Below, one piece after another: positions 42,190-51,199 of a DNA stretch of 64,000 nucleotides. Position 1 is the first letter of the stretch. Every line of letters starts with the position of its first letter. The notes below the pieces were generated by a model. The model was given only the letters and a program-made list of their open reading frames with translations. It did not search any database and was not told where the DNA came from. The translations under genes and the position numbers were made by a program. Source of the DNA: Gemmatimonadota bacterium. Its GTDB lineage: Bacteria; JAAXHH01. The DNA lies in contig VXMB01000007.1 in the NCBI GenBank assembly GCA_009841265.1, forward strand, positions 472,163 to 536,162, in the 5' to 3' direction.

Positions 42190-45100
42190 GCATCGCCGAA
42201 TTTTCCGTAAACCGACCGGTGACGACGATCATGATCATCGTCAGTGTCGTCACCCTGGGTATGATTTCCTATACCAAGCTGCCGCTGATGTTCCTGCCGG
42301 ACATGTCCTTCCCGTCCCTGAACGTCAGCGTGCCGTATCCTTCCTCGTCGCCCGAGGAAGTGGAACGGCTGATCACGCGGCCGCTGGAGGACGCCTTCGG
42401 CACGCTGAGCAACATGAAGAGCATGGAGTCCCGTTCCAACGACGACAACGCGCGTGTCCGCATCGAGTTCGAGACGGGGACGGACATGAACATGGCGGCC
42501 ATGGAGGTCCGGGACCGGATCGACCAGGTCCGGGGTGAACTGCCCGACGACGTCGAACGCATAACCATCCGGCGCTGGAACCCGAACGATATGCCCATCT
42601 ACAACTTCAGCGTCGCATGGAATGGGGACCCCGCCGAGTTCTACAACATCGTCACCAAGGTGATCCAGCCGCGCATCCAGCGCGTGGACGGCGTGGCGAA
42701 CGTTGAAATCAGCGGGATGATCGACAAGCAGTTGCTCGTGCACGTGGACAGCGAGAAGCTGCAATCCCACAACCTCGATCTATTCAATCTCAGCCAGACC
42801 CTGACGCAGAACAACGTCACCATGACGGCCGGGACCGTCACCGAGGGCGGGAAGAAGTACTCAGTGCGTTCCGTGAACGAGTACCGGGCCGCCGAAGAGG
42901 TGGCGAACCTGCCCATACCGGGCACGACCCTTTCGCTTCGCGACGTGGCGGAGGTAAAGTACGACTATCCGGAAGACAACAGTTTCCAGCGCCTGAACGG
43001 GGTCGACGCAGTCACGATCCGGGTGTACAAGACGTCTACGGCCAACATCGTGGACGTAGCGCAGCGCACCCAGTCCGTGCTGGACGAACTCGAGACGCAG
43101 CCCCAGTTCGCGGACCTTGAAACGCGGGTCTTCTTCGACCAGTCGCAGAGTATATCGGACCGGCTTTCGGACCTGCGGAACACGGGACTGCTGGGCGGCA
43201 TGCTGGCCGTCATCGTGCTGTTCCTCTTCTTGCGGAACGTGCGGAGCACCATGATCATCGGCCTGGCGATCCCCATATCGATCATCTGCACCTTCACCTT
43301 CATGTACCTGCTGCGCCAGGGCGCCGGGTCCACGGTTTCCATCAACCTGATCTCGCTCATGGGCCTGATGCTGGCGGTAGGCATGCTCGTGGACGCGGCC
43401 GTCGTGGTGCTCGAGAGCATCTACCGGCATCGCCAGGAGGGCAACCTGCCGGCTCGGATCGCGGCCGTCGTGGGTACCCGCGAGGTAACCATGGCCATCA
43501 TCGCGGCCACGGCGACGACCCTCTGCGTGTTCATGCCCCTGGTCTTCCTGGGCGGCGGCAGCCGGTTCATGCTCTTCATGAAGGACTTCGTCGTCACCTT
43601 CTGCATCGTCATGGTCGCGGCCGTCTTCATCGCGCTTACGCTCATACCGCTGGTATCGTCGAGGCTGTTCAACCGGCCGTTGGGCAAGCCCTCGGCGTTC
43701 TTCGCGAGGCTGTCGGGCTTGTACACGACGGTCCTGGCCTGGAACCTCAAGCACCGCTTCGTCACGGTAGTTTCCTTCGCCGCGATCCTCTACGGCAGCT
43801 ACTGGCTGTACCAGAACATCGAGACGGAGTTCCAGCCCATGGCGCCGACACGGGACATCGCGATAGCCGCGGACCTGCCGGGCAGCTACAACATCGAGGA
43901 CGTCAAGGCCGTATTCACGGACGTGGAGACGCTCCTGCTGGACCGCAAGGAGGACTTCCACATCGAATCCATTTCGTCCTACGGCAGCCTGCGTCGGGCC
44001 AATATCCGCATCGTGCTGACTCCGCCGGAGGAGCGGCAGGAGTCGGCCACGCAGCTTCAGACCCGGATCACCAGGGCGCTGCCTGAAATCGCCGGCGTAC
44101 AGTGGAGACCCGGTCGCATGCGGCGTTACGGCGGCGGGCAGTCGGGTGTGGACGTCGAGCTGAAGGGCGACAACATGGCGGTGCTTTCCAACATCGCCCA
44201 GGATATCCGGACCCGGATGGAGGTCATCCCGGGCCTCAAGGACGTGGATACCAGCCTGGAGCGGGGCGACGAAGAGATCCAAGTACAGGTCGACCGGGCC
44301 GTGGCGCAGACGTACGGGATCTCGCCGAGGCAGGCTGCACGTACGGTACAGGCGGCGCTGAGCAGCCGGGCGAGGGGCAAATTCAAGGCCGACGACCGCG
44401 AGGTGGACATCCTGCTGCACCTCGAGGAAGAGGACCGCGCCAGCATGCAGAAGCTGCAGAACATGACGTTCGAGCGGGCCGAAGGCGGCATGATCCCCGT
44501 GGGGAACCTGGCCAGTTTCTCCAGGCAGAAGGGACCCGACGCCATCGAGCGGAAGGACCGGGAATCGCAAGTTGAAGTAGGCGGAAATACGACAGGGCCG
44601 GGCACGCGTGCCATAAACACCCAGGTGACGGAGATGATGGAAAGCATCGAACTGCCGCCGGGCTATTCGTGGAGCATGGGGCGCAATTTCAACATGATGC
44701 GGGAATCCCAGGGCGAGTTCCTCTTCGCCATCATGCTGTCCGTGGTCCTGATCTACCTGATCATGGCGGCCATATCGGAGTCCTTCATCCAGCCCTTCAC
44801 GATCCTGTTGTCGGTGCTCTGCGGACTGGTGGGCGCCTTCATCGTGTTCTACCTGTCGGGGACGACGCTGAACACGAACTCGTACCTCGGGGTCATCGTG
44901 CTATCCGGACTGGCGGTCAACAATGCCATTGTGCTCATCGACCACGTGAACCATTTGCGCCGGGAGGGGATGACCCGCACGGAGGCCCTGCTCCTGGGCG
45001 GCCGGCACCGGTTGCGGCCGATCCTGATGACGTCGTTGACGACCATCTTCGGCCTGATGCCCATGGTGGCCCCCCTCCTCTTCCCCGAGTTCTTCGGTCC

Positions 45101-45266
45101 CGTGGAAGACCGCGGCGCCAACCAGTGGGGCCCGGTCAGCCTGGCCCTGGTGGGCGGCCTGACCACTTCCGGCATCCTGACGCTCATCCTGCTGCCGACG
45201 GTCTACACCATCTTCGAGGACCTGAGCAACTGGGTCACGTCGAGCGTCAAGCGGGCCTGGGCGTAG
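42186..45266 (+). CDS. RND transporter inner-membrane pump 2 (HAE1/AcrB-like)
   Basis: A 1026-residue RND pump with the same double-repeat layout, GVGMLVD-type LAVGMLVDAAVVVLESIYRHR in helix 4 and intact C-terminal helices. It overlaps pump 1 by four bases and its last 20 coding bases overlap the convergent ECF-ankyrin gene. Together with pump 1 and the upstream adaptor it forms an efflux system; the outer-membrane channel must be elsewhere. Substrates unknown. Confidence 0.94.
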   Translation: MSIAEFSVNRPVTTIMIIVSVVTLGMISYTKLPLMFLPDMSFPSLNVSVPYPSSSPEEVERLITRPLEDAFGTLSNMKSMESRSNDDNARVRIEFETGTDMNMAAMEVRDRIDQVRGELPDDVERITIRRWNPNDMPIYNFSVAWNGDPAEFYNIVTKVIQPRIQRVDGVANVEISGMIDKQLLVHVDSEKLQSHNLDLFNLSQTLTQNNVTMTAGTVTEGGKKYSVRSVNEYRAAEEVANLPIPGTTLSLRDVAEVKYDYPEDNSFQRLNGVDAVTIRVYKTSTANIVDVAQRTQSVLDELETQPQFADLETRVFFDQSQSISDRLSDLRNTGLLGGMLAVIVLFLFLRNVRSTMIIGLAIPISIICTFTFMYLLRQGAGSTVSINLISLMGLMLAVGMLVDAAVVVLESIYRHRQEGNLPARIAAVVGTREVTMAIIAATATTLCVFMPLVFLGGGSRFMLFMKDFVVTFCIVMVAAVFIALTLIPLVSSRLFNRPLGKPSAFFARLSGLYTTVLAWNLKHRFVTVVSFAAILYGSYWLYQNIETEFQPMAPTRDIAIAADLPGSYNIEDVKAVFTDVETLLLDRKEDFHIESISSYGSLRRANIRIVLTPPEERQESATQLQTRITRALPEIAGVQWRPGRMRRYGGGQSGVDVELKGDNMAVLSNIAQDIRTRMEVIPGLKDVDTSLERGDEEIQVQVDRAVAQTYGISPRQAARTVQAALSSRARGKFKADDREVDILLHLEEEDRASMQKLQNMTFERAEGGMIPVGNLASFSRQKGPDAIERKDRESQVEVGGNTTGPGTRAINTQVTEMMESIELPPGYSWSMGRNFNMMRESQGEFLFAIMLSVVLIYLIMAAISESFIQPFTILLSVLCGLVGAFIVFYLSGTTLNTNSYLGVIVLSGLAVNNAIVLIDHVNHLRREGMTRTEALLLGGRHRLRPILMTSLTTIFGLMPMVAPLLFPEFFGPVEDRGANQWGPVSLALVGGLTTSGILTLILLPTVYTIFEDLSNWVTSSVKRAWA

Positions 45267-47532
45267 GCTGGCGCAGCAGCGCCGCCACGTCCCCGTGGCC
45301 TTCCTTCTCGGCACCGTAGAGCGGTTGGGCCCAGACCGACTCGGCCGGTACGGTCGGGTCGGCGCCCTGGTCCAGCAGGAAACGCACCATTTCCGCCTTC
45401 CCGCTGCGCGCCGCTGCCGCCAGGGGTGTTCCCCCGTATTCGAGCTCGATCGCATCGATGTCGGCACCGAGTTCCAGGAAAGCACGAGCCGCCGCGACAT
45501 CGCCCTTTTCGGCACAGCCGTGCAGAAAGGTCCGGCCGATCCAGTTGGCGCGGCACAGGTCGAGGCCGTGGCCGGCCAGGGTGCGGATCATATCGGGATC
45601 CGAGGGGTAGTTTCCACCCCATATGTCCGTCAGACGGAAAAGATCGCCGACGTCCGGCGTGTTTTCCAGAAAGACGTTGATGAGTTCGGCATTGTTCCGT
45701 CCCATTAACTCATGCAGAAACTGAGGATGCGAAACGACGGCTCCTCCCTCGCGCACGGCCCGTTCCAGTTCCGAATCGTCCACCATGGCAAAGGGCGGCG
45801 TCACGGCGCCATACTCGTGCAACATGGCCTGCATCCGATGGCCGTCTGTGCCATGATTGTACTCGACAGTAGTCAAACAAGATCCGGATGAGTCCACCTC
45901 GGCGTTTGGATCGGCACCGCGTTCGAGCAGCAGTTTCGCCGTCTCAATGTGGTTGCCCGAGCAGGCGCCGAATAGTGCTCCGCCGCGCGGTGCGTTTTCT
46001 TCCGGCAGGTTGGGGTCGGCACCCAGGTCCAGCAGTTTTTCGACGATCTGTGTGTGTCCCCTGCCGGCGGCATAGGCAAGCGGACTGCGTCTGCCGGCAT
46101 CGAGCGTGCGGGCCAGGACCGGGTTGGACGCCAGTACCGCATCGACCCGGTTCTCATCGCCGGCCGCACAGGCGACGCTCAGGGCGTACTCCGCGCCGCA
46201 GGCGAGAAGGTGCCGCGTGATGACCCAGGTATCTTTCGGGGCCTCCGTCGGCAGATCGCGCGATCGGAACCAGTAGTCCCCGTTGAGTGAGACCAGCAGT
46301 GGGGTCTGGCCGTCGGCGCGGCGGGCTTCCAGGTCGGCGCCCCGAGCAACGAAGATATCCACCAGGTCGTTCTGCCGCGTGATCACCGCCCAGTGCAGGG
46401 GGCCGTTGCCCAATGCGTCTGATGCGTGTATCAAGTTGGCCCGGGCGGCCAGCACCACCTCCACACGCGCCTGGTCACGGCTTTTTATCGCGTCCGCCAG
46501 CTCCTCGAAAGCTGGATCGTACCCGAATCGTTCCCGCATCGCCGCCTCGAGCAGCGCCTGTACGCTGTTGAAGCCGCGCTCCTGCGAGATGTCCAGCAGC
46601 TTGTCCCACGAATTGTACGTATATCGCGACTGGCCCGGGTCGGCACCGGCCTGCAACAGCAGTTGGACCACCTCGGCATGGCCCTCGCGCACTGCCATGT
46701 GGATGGGAAACTGGTACCAGTACTGGGCATTGACCAGCCTGGGGTCGCGGTCCAGCATCGCGCTGACCCGCGCCAGGTCGCCTGCTCCGCTGGCGCAAAA
46801 CAACGCCCAGGCCTGGTGGCCGTCTACGGCTTCGATCCCATACTGGTAGCGTTCGGTCTTCAGGTCATCGGGCTGGAGCAGACTTGCGATCCGTTGCGCG
46901 AAGCGATCGTCGCGCGAGGGTGCCTGTCCAGGTATTTCCCTTTCAGCCATTTTCAACATCTCCTTTCGTAGCCGTTTGCGAGCCGATCGCAGCCGGTTGT
47001 TGACCGTCGACGCCGACAGGCCCAGAAACGAGCCGACTTCCCGGTGCGAATACGTCGAAATGTAGAACAGCAGGACCGACATGCGCTCTTCGTCGGGCAA
47101 CCGGCCTATCGCGGCCATGACCCGGGTTTTCTCATCACGCGACTCCAGTTCCTCTCCCGGGTCGGCCGTCACCAGCGATCCCACCGTCGCCAGCGATTGA
47201 GCCGCCACCAGCGTTTCCGCCGCCGCGTGTTCGATGGCCGCAACATGCTCGATCGCGACGGGTTGCCGCTTGCGCAATACACGGCTGCAGCGCATGAAGA
47301 CGATCCGCTTGAACCATCCTGGAAACGCAGCCGGTTCGTGCAGGCGCGGCAGTTCGGTCCAGGCGCCGACGAAGGCCTCCTGTGCGGCGTCTTCGGCAAG
47401 GTGGAAATCGCCCAGCAGGGCGGAGGCGTAGCCCACCGCCATGTCCTGGAACCGGAGGACGATGTCGTCGTAGGCTGCGCGGTCGCCGGTCTGGGCACGG
47501 ACGACCAGTGAAGAGAGATTGGATTCGCTCAT
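45247..47532 (-). CDS. ECF sigma factor fused to an ankyrin-repeat domain
   Basis: A 761-residue fusion. The N-terminal 195 residues are an ECF sigma: region 2 AYDDIVLRFQDMAVGYASALLGDFHLAEDAAQEAFVGAW and region 4 RLPDEERMSVLLFYISTYSHREVGSFLGLSASTVNNRLRSARKRL. The rest contains many ankyrin repeats such as PIHMAVREGHAEVVQLLLQAGADP, PLHWAVITRQNDLVDIFVARGADL, PLAYAAGRGHTQIVEKLLDLGADP and PLAAAARSGKAEMVRFLLDQGADP. ATG 47532 fits a GGGTG site better than ATG 47538. The C-terminus may sense or bind a protein and control sigma activity. Its 3' end overlaps the RND pump by 20 bases. Confidence 0.9.
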   Translation of the reverse strand: MSESNLSSLVVRAQTGDRAAYDDIVLRFQDMAVGYASALLGDFHLAEDAAQEAFVGAWTELPRLHEPAAFPGWFKRIVFMRCSRVLRKRQPVAIEHVAAIEHAAAETLVAAQSLATVGSLVTADPGEELESRDEKTRVMAAIGRLPDEERMSVLLFYISTYSHREVGSFLGLSASTVNNRLRSARKRLRKEMLKMAEREIPGQAPSRDDRFAQRIASLLQPDDLKTERYQYGIEAVDGHQAWALFCASGAGDLARVSAMLDRDPRLVNAQYWYQFPIHMAVREGHAEVVQLLLQAGADPGQSRYTYNSWDKLLDISQERGFNSVQALLEAAMRERFGYDPAFEELADAIKSRDQARVEVVLAARANLIHASDALGNGPLHWAVITRQNDLVDIFVARGADLEARRADGQTPLLVSLNGDYWFRSRDLPTEAPKDTWVITRHLLACGAEYALSVACAAGDENRVDAVLASNPVLARTLDAGRRSPLAYAAGRGHTQIVEKLLDLGADPNLPEENAPRGGALFGACSGNHIETAKLLLERGADPNAEVDSSGSCLTTVEYNHGTDGHRMQAMLHEYGAVTPPFAMVDDSELERAVREGGAVVSHPQFLHELMGRNNAELINVFLENTPDVGDLFRLTDIWGGNYPSDPDMIRTLAGHGLDLCRANWIGRTFLHGCAEKGDVAAARAFLELGADIDAIELEYGGTPLAAAARSGKAEMVRFLLDQGADPTVPAESVWAQPLYGAEKEGHGDVAALLRQPTPRPA

Positions 47533-47605
47533 AGGCATTCACCCATAAGCACCGGCGACGAGGTTGTTCTGGTAGGTTTTTTCGAATTGGCGGGCGATCG
47601 TACCG

Positions 47606-49183
47606 TCACATCGCCGAATGGAAGACCCGGTCGTAGATCTGGTGGACGCGTGCGGTGTGCTTCCCGTAGGCTTCGAGCATTCGTCCGGGTCCGGCCTGCC
47701 GTTCCCGGGGGGTCGGTCCGGACAGCCCCATCATGCCGGCCAGGACGGCCTGGGCGCCGTGTTCCCGGGGGATCTCGTGGGTCTGGTGGCCCGAGGTCAT
47801 CTGGATGCGGTTCTCCAGGTCCCGCAGGAAGAGATAGGCTTCGTCCAGGTCGGACGCCTCTTCATCGGACAGATACCCCTTTTCCGCCAGCGCGGCCAGC
47901 ATTCTGCGGGTGCCCCGTTCCCAGGGCCAGCCCTGGAACCCGCCGTACACCAGCTGGAATCCCTGGGCGATGAACTCGATCTCCCGGATGCCGCCCTTAC
48001 CCAGCTTGACGTGGTAGTCGCCGCTGCCCCGTTCGATCAACGCCTTCGCGATGCGTTCCCGCATGTGGTTGATATCTTCCAGGATCAACGGCTGGTCGAG
48101 GGCGGGGTAGAACACGAAGGGCTGGATCGTGTCGAGGAACCGTTCGCCGACCTCCCTGCTCCCTGCCGAGTGCCGGGCCTTCAGGAGCGCCTGGCGCTGC
48201 CAGGCCTGTCCCTGGATCTCGTAGTGCCAGCGGTAGCCTTCGATTGAGTTTGCGATGTCGCCAGCCCGCCCCTCCGGTCGCAGGCGCAGGTCGACACGGA
48301 AAACCTGGCCGTCCGGCGTGAGCCGGCTGATGAGGTCGGTGATGGCCCGGGCGAGTTTCGGGTAGTACTCGTAGGTGGAGGTCCCGTCCTTCTCGGTGCG
48401 CCCGTTCGTGACGTCGTAGACATAGAGCAGGTCGATGTCCGAGCTGAAGTTCAGGTCCCTGCCCCCCAGCTTCCCCATGCCGATGACGGCGAAGCCGCTC
48501 GGTTTCGATCCCTCGAGCATCGGCCTTCCGTGACGGGCCTGCAGTTTCGCGCCGCACACATCGTGGGCGGCCTGGAGGCAGAGATCGGCCACGTCCGTGA
48601 GCCGTTCCAGGACCGCCGGCGTACCGGACTGCCGCATCAGATCGCACACGGCGATGCGCAGGTAGGCCTGCTGCTTGAACGTGCGCAGGGGTTTCATGGC
48701 CTCGTCCGGCGTAGACACGCCGTCGAGCATGCCCGTCAGTGCCTCTTCCAGTTCCTCCGCCGGCTGCAGCGCGCGCCACGCATCGCCCGCGAAAGTGTCG
48801 AGCAGGAAGCCCACGTCCTGGACGAGCGTCGTGGTGAGGTACGGGCTGGCCGAAAGGATCGTGAGCAGCGCGTCCCGGGATTCCGAAGGCGCGGCCAACA
48901 GGTCCAGCAGGGCCGGGACCTGCGCATCGCCGCTTCGCGTAATAAGCGCGTGCATGCTGATGAGGGCCCGGTCGGGTTGCAGTGAACTGCCCGCCGCCTC
49001 GGTCAGCGCGGGCATGAGGTGCTCCGTGTCGCCCACGCCCAGCGGGGTCAGGCGCACATCGATCTGTCCCAGCATGCGCCAGGCGTCTTCCGGCTGCTCG
49101 AACCCGGAGGTGCGCAGGTGGTCGGATACCGCGGCCGGCAACGGCGAGGAAAGCGCGCCGCGGTCAAATGTGAGGGTCGTCAT
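47606..49183 (-). CDS. glnE: Half-length glutamine synthetase adenylyltransferase-like protein
   Basis: GlnE normally has about 950 residues with two nucleotidyltransferase halves. This 525-residue protein has a single NTase domain, IGMGKLGGRDLNFSSDIDLLYVYD (about 226-248) with the catalytic DxD, DLRLRPEG, then the helical GlnD_UR_UTase-like domain (GKGGIREIEFIAQGFQLVYGG, about 397-417). The SSDIDLL form resembles the N-terminal (deadenylylating) half. It lies 88 bases after glnA, separated by a terminator. Whether it adenylylates, deadenylylates or both is unknown. Confidence 0.85.
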   Translation of the reverse strand: MTTLTFDRGALSSPLPAAVSDHLRTSGFEQPEDAWRMLGQIDVRLTPLGVGDTEHLMPALTEAAGSSLQPDRALISMHALITRSGDAQVPALLDLLAAPSESRDALLTILSASPYLTTTLVQDVGFLLDTFAGDAWRALQPAEELEEALTGMLDGVSTPDEAMKPLRTFKQQAYLRIAVCDLMRQSGTPAVLERLTDVADLCLQAAHDVCGAKLQARHGRPMLEGSKPSGFAVIGMGKLGGRDLNFSSDIDLLYVYDVTNGRTEKDGTSTYEYYPKLARAITDLISRLTPDGQVFRVDLRLRPEGRAGDIANSIEGYRWHYEIQGQAWQRQALLKARHSAGSREVGERFLDTIQPFVFYPALDQPLILEDINHMRERIAKALIERGSGDYHVKLGKGGIREIEFIAQGFQLVYGGFQGWPWERGTRRMLAALAEKGYLSDEEASDLDEAYLFLRDLENRIQMTSGHQTHEIPREHGAQAVLAGMMGLSGPTPRERQAGPGRMLEAYGKHTARVHQIYDRVFHSAM

Positions 49184-49194
49184 GGTCGTGACCT

Positions 49195-49237
49195 GAAAAA
49201 GACCGCGCCTCCCCGCGTCGAAACGGAGGAGGCGCGC
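49195..49237 (-). terminator. Rho-independent terminator after glnA
   Basis: On the minus strand a GC-rich stem (CGCGCCTCC paired with GGGAGGCGCG, with a loop of about 10-14 bases) is followed by a T-run (plus-strand A-run at 49196-49200). It lies between glnA and the glnE-like gene, so the latter may depend on readthrough or its own promoter. Confidence 0.72.
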
Positions 49238-49271
49238 GTTACGATGAAACGCTACAGCACTACGATCCGGA

Positions 49272-50687
49272 CTAGATGTCGTAGTAGAGACCGAACTCCC
49301 ACGGGTGCGGACGCAGGCGAATCTGGTCCAGCTCGTTCTCCCGCTTGTAGTCGAGATAGGTCTCGACCAGGTCCGGCGTGAACACGTCGCCCTTGAGGAG
49401 GTATTCGTGATCGTCCTCCAGGGCGTCCAGCGCCTCGCCGAGGTCCTGCGGGGTGTGGGACACTTCCGCGGCCTGTTCCGGCTCGAGATCGTAGAGGTCG
49501 AGGTCGATCGGCTCCGGCGGCTCGATCCGGTTCTCGATACCGTCCAGGCCGGCCATCATCATGGCCGTGAACGCCAGATAGGGATTGGCGCCCGGATCCG
49601 GCGTACGGAACTCGATCCGCTTGGCCTTCTCGCTCTTCGAATACATGGGGATCCGCACGCAGGCGCTTCGGTTGCGCTGCGAGTAGATCAGGTTGATCGG
49701 CGCTTCGTAACCCGGGACGAGCCTCCGGTAGGAGTTCGTCGTCGGCGCGGCGAAGGCCAGCACGGACGCGCAGTGATGGAGCAGGCCGCCGATGTAGTGC
49801 CGGGCCATGTCGCTCAGGTCGGCGTACGTGCCGGCCTCGAAGAAGAGGTTCTTGCCTTCCTTCCAGAGGCTCTGGTGCACGTGCATGCCCGAGCCGTTGT
49901 CCTCGAAGATCGGCTTCGGCATGAAGGTCACCGTCTTGCCCGCCTGCCGGGCGACGTTCTTGACGATGTACTTGTACATGAGCAGGTCGTCGGACATGCG
50001 CAGCAGCGTGTTGAAGCGGATGTCGATCTCGGCCTGCCCCGCCGTGCCCACCTCGTGGTGGTGCACTTCCGACTCGATGCCCATGCTCCGGAGCGTCAGC
50101 ACCATGCGCGTGCGCAGGTCCTGGTGGGTGTCGGACGGCGGCACGGGGAAATACCCGCGCTTATAGGGAATCTTGTTGCCGAGGTTGGGACTCTCGGCGC
50201 GTCCCGTGTTCCACCAGCCCTCGCCGGCGTCGATCCGGTGGAAGCTGGCGTTCGGCTTCTGGGCGAACCGCACGTCGTCGAAGATGTAGAACTCGGCTTC
50301 CGGACCGAAGTAGGCCGTGTCCGCGATGCCCACGGACTGCATGTAGGCCTCGGCCTTCTGGGCGACGTACCGCGGGTCGCGTGTATACATCTCAAGCGTC
50401 ACCGGGTCCTTGACATTGCAGACCAGGATCAGCGTCTTCGCCTCCATGAAGGGATCGATCTTGGCCGACAGCGGGTCCGGGATCAGGATCATGTCGCTCT
50501 TGTCGATGGTCTGGAATCCCCGGACGCTCGAACCGTCGAACCCGACGCCTTCCTCGAAAGTATCTTCTTCCAGCGTTTCGATCGGCGCCGAGAAATGCTG
50601 CCAGGTTCCCGGTACGTCGATGAACCGGAAGTCGACCATTTCCGCGCCCTGGTCCCTTGCGAATGCAATTACATCGATTGGGGTCAC
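49272..50687 (-). CDS. glnA: Glutamine synthetase type I
   Basis: A 471-residue GSI, length typical. Motifs include FDGSSVRGF (about 50), the EAEFYIFD metal ligands, [18 protein letters not shown], the [26 protein letters not shown]/glutamate site, and [14 protein letters not shown]. The adenylylation Tyr region LYDL (about 396) is conserved, indicating GSI-beta control by GlnE. GTG 50687 is chosen because AGGAG is eight to twelve bases upstream; an in-frame extension lacks similarity. Confidence 0.96.
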   Translation of the reverse strand: MTPIDVIAFARDQGAEMVDFRFIDVPGTWQHFSAPIETLEEDTFEEGVGFDGSSVRGFQTIDKSDMILIPDPLSAKIDPFMEAKTLILVCNVKDPVTLEMYTRDPRYVAQKAEAYMQSVGIADTAYFGPEAEFYIFDDVRFAQKPNASFHRIDAGEGWWNTGRAESPNLGNKIPYKRGYFPVPPSDTHQDLRTRMVLTLRSMGIESEVHHHEVGTAGQAEIDIRFNTLLRMSDDLLMYKYIVKNVARQAGKTVTFMPKPIFEDNGSGMHVHQSLWKEGKNLFFEAGTYADLSDMARHYIGGLLHHCASVLAFAAPTTNSYRRLVPGYEAPINLIYSQRNRSACVRIPMYSKSEKAKRIEFRTPDPGANPYLAFTAMMMAGLDGIENRIEPPEPIDLDLYDLEPEQAAEVSHTPQDLGEALDALEDDHEYLLKGDVFTPDLVETYLDYKRENELDQIRLRPHPWEFGLYYDI

Positions 50688-50825
50688 GAGTATTGCTCCT
50701 CCCTGTTGATTATCCGATGAATCGGTGACCGGGAACCCGGTCCCGGAAAGGACCAGGCAGATCCGCCGGATCACCGCGTCGATTTGCACCTCTTCGTACA
50801 CGTAGTCACTGGAACAACCTAGCAA

Positions 50826-50854
50826 ATTTAATGTACACGGTCATTGTTTCGCAA
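50826..50854 (-). promoter_or_regulatory. Candidate glnA promoter
   Basis: Minus strand TTGCGA (50854-50849), 17-base spacer, TTAAAT (50831-50826), leaving a leader of about 130 bases. No obvious sigma54 GG-N10-GC element was seen. Confidence 0.45.
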
Positions 50855-51025
50855 GTGTTTCCCCGAGGTTAAATCCTTGTTAATTCGCGATTTTTTTATT
50901 TTGCACCTCGTGGATATTTCACCGTTGCCGGCCAGGTTTGGATACCGCGCATCGTGCCGGTCTGTGGCGCGGTATCATGCCGGTCGCGACGCGGTTGACG
51001 GCGCTGCGGACCCCGGAAAAAGGTA

Positions 51026-51054
51026 TTGACTCCATACCCCTCCGCGCATATAAT
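51026..51054 (+). promoter_or_regulatory. Near-consensus sigma70 promoter for the htrA-psd-pssA operon
   Basis: TTGACT (51026-51031), 17-base spacer, TATAAT (51049-51054). The downstream genes htrA, psd, pssA, DUF4321, FG-GAP, gatA and gatB run on the same strand with small gaps or overlaps. Confidence 0.75.
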
Positions 51055-51199
51055 GAGGTAACTGTTTCAGGAGCCGGAAAACCGATTGGAGCATGGTGTT
51101 TCCGGGTCTTTCAAACACACGACTTTTCCAGGCATTTCCGACTGAAATCAGCGTTGTTCAGCCCTGCATGGTTGCGGTGCGGATGCCCGGTGCCGATCG

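Larger units (their letters stand above)
50688..51199. other. Divergent intergenic region between glnA and htrA
   Basis: About 510 bases without a gene. It contains the glnA leader and promoter on the minus strand, a T-rich stretch near 50890-50903 and the htrA promoter at 51026-51054. I see no RNA gene or repeat. Confidence 0.6.
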
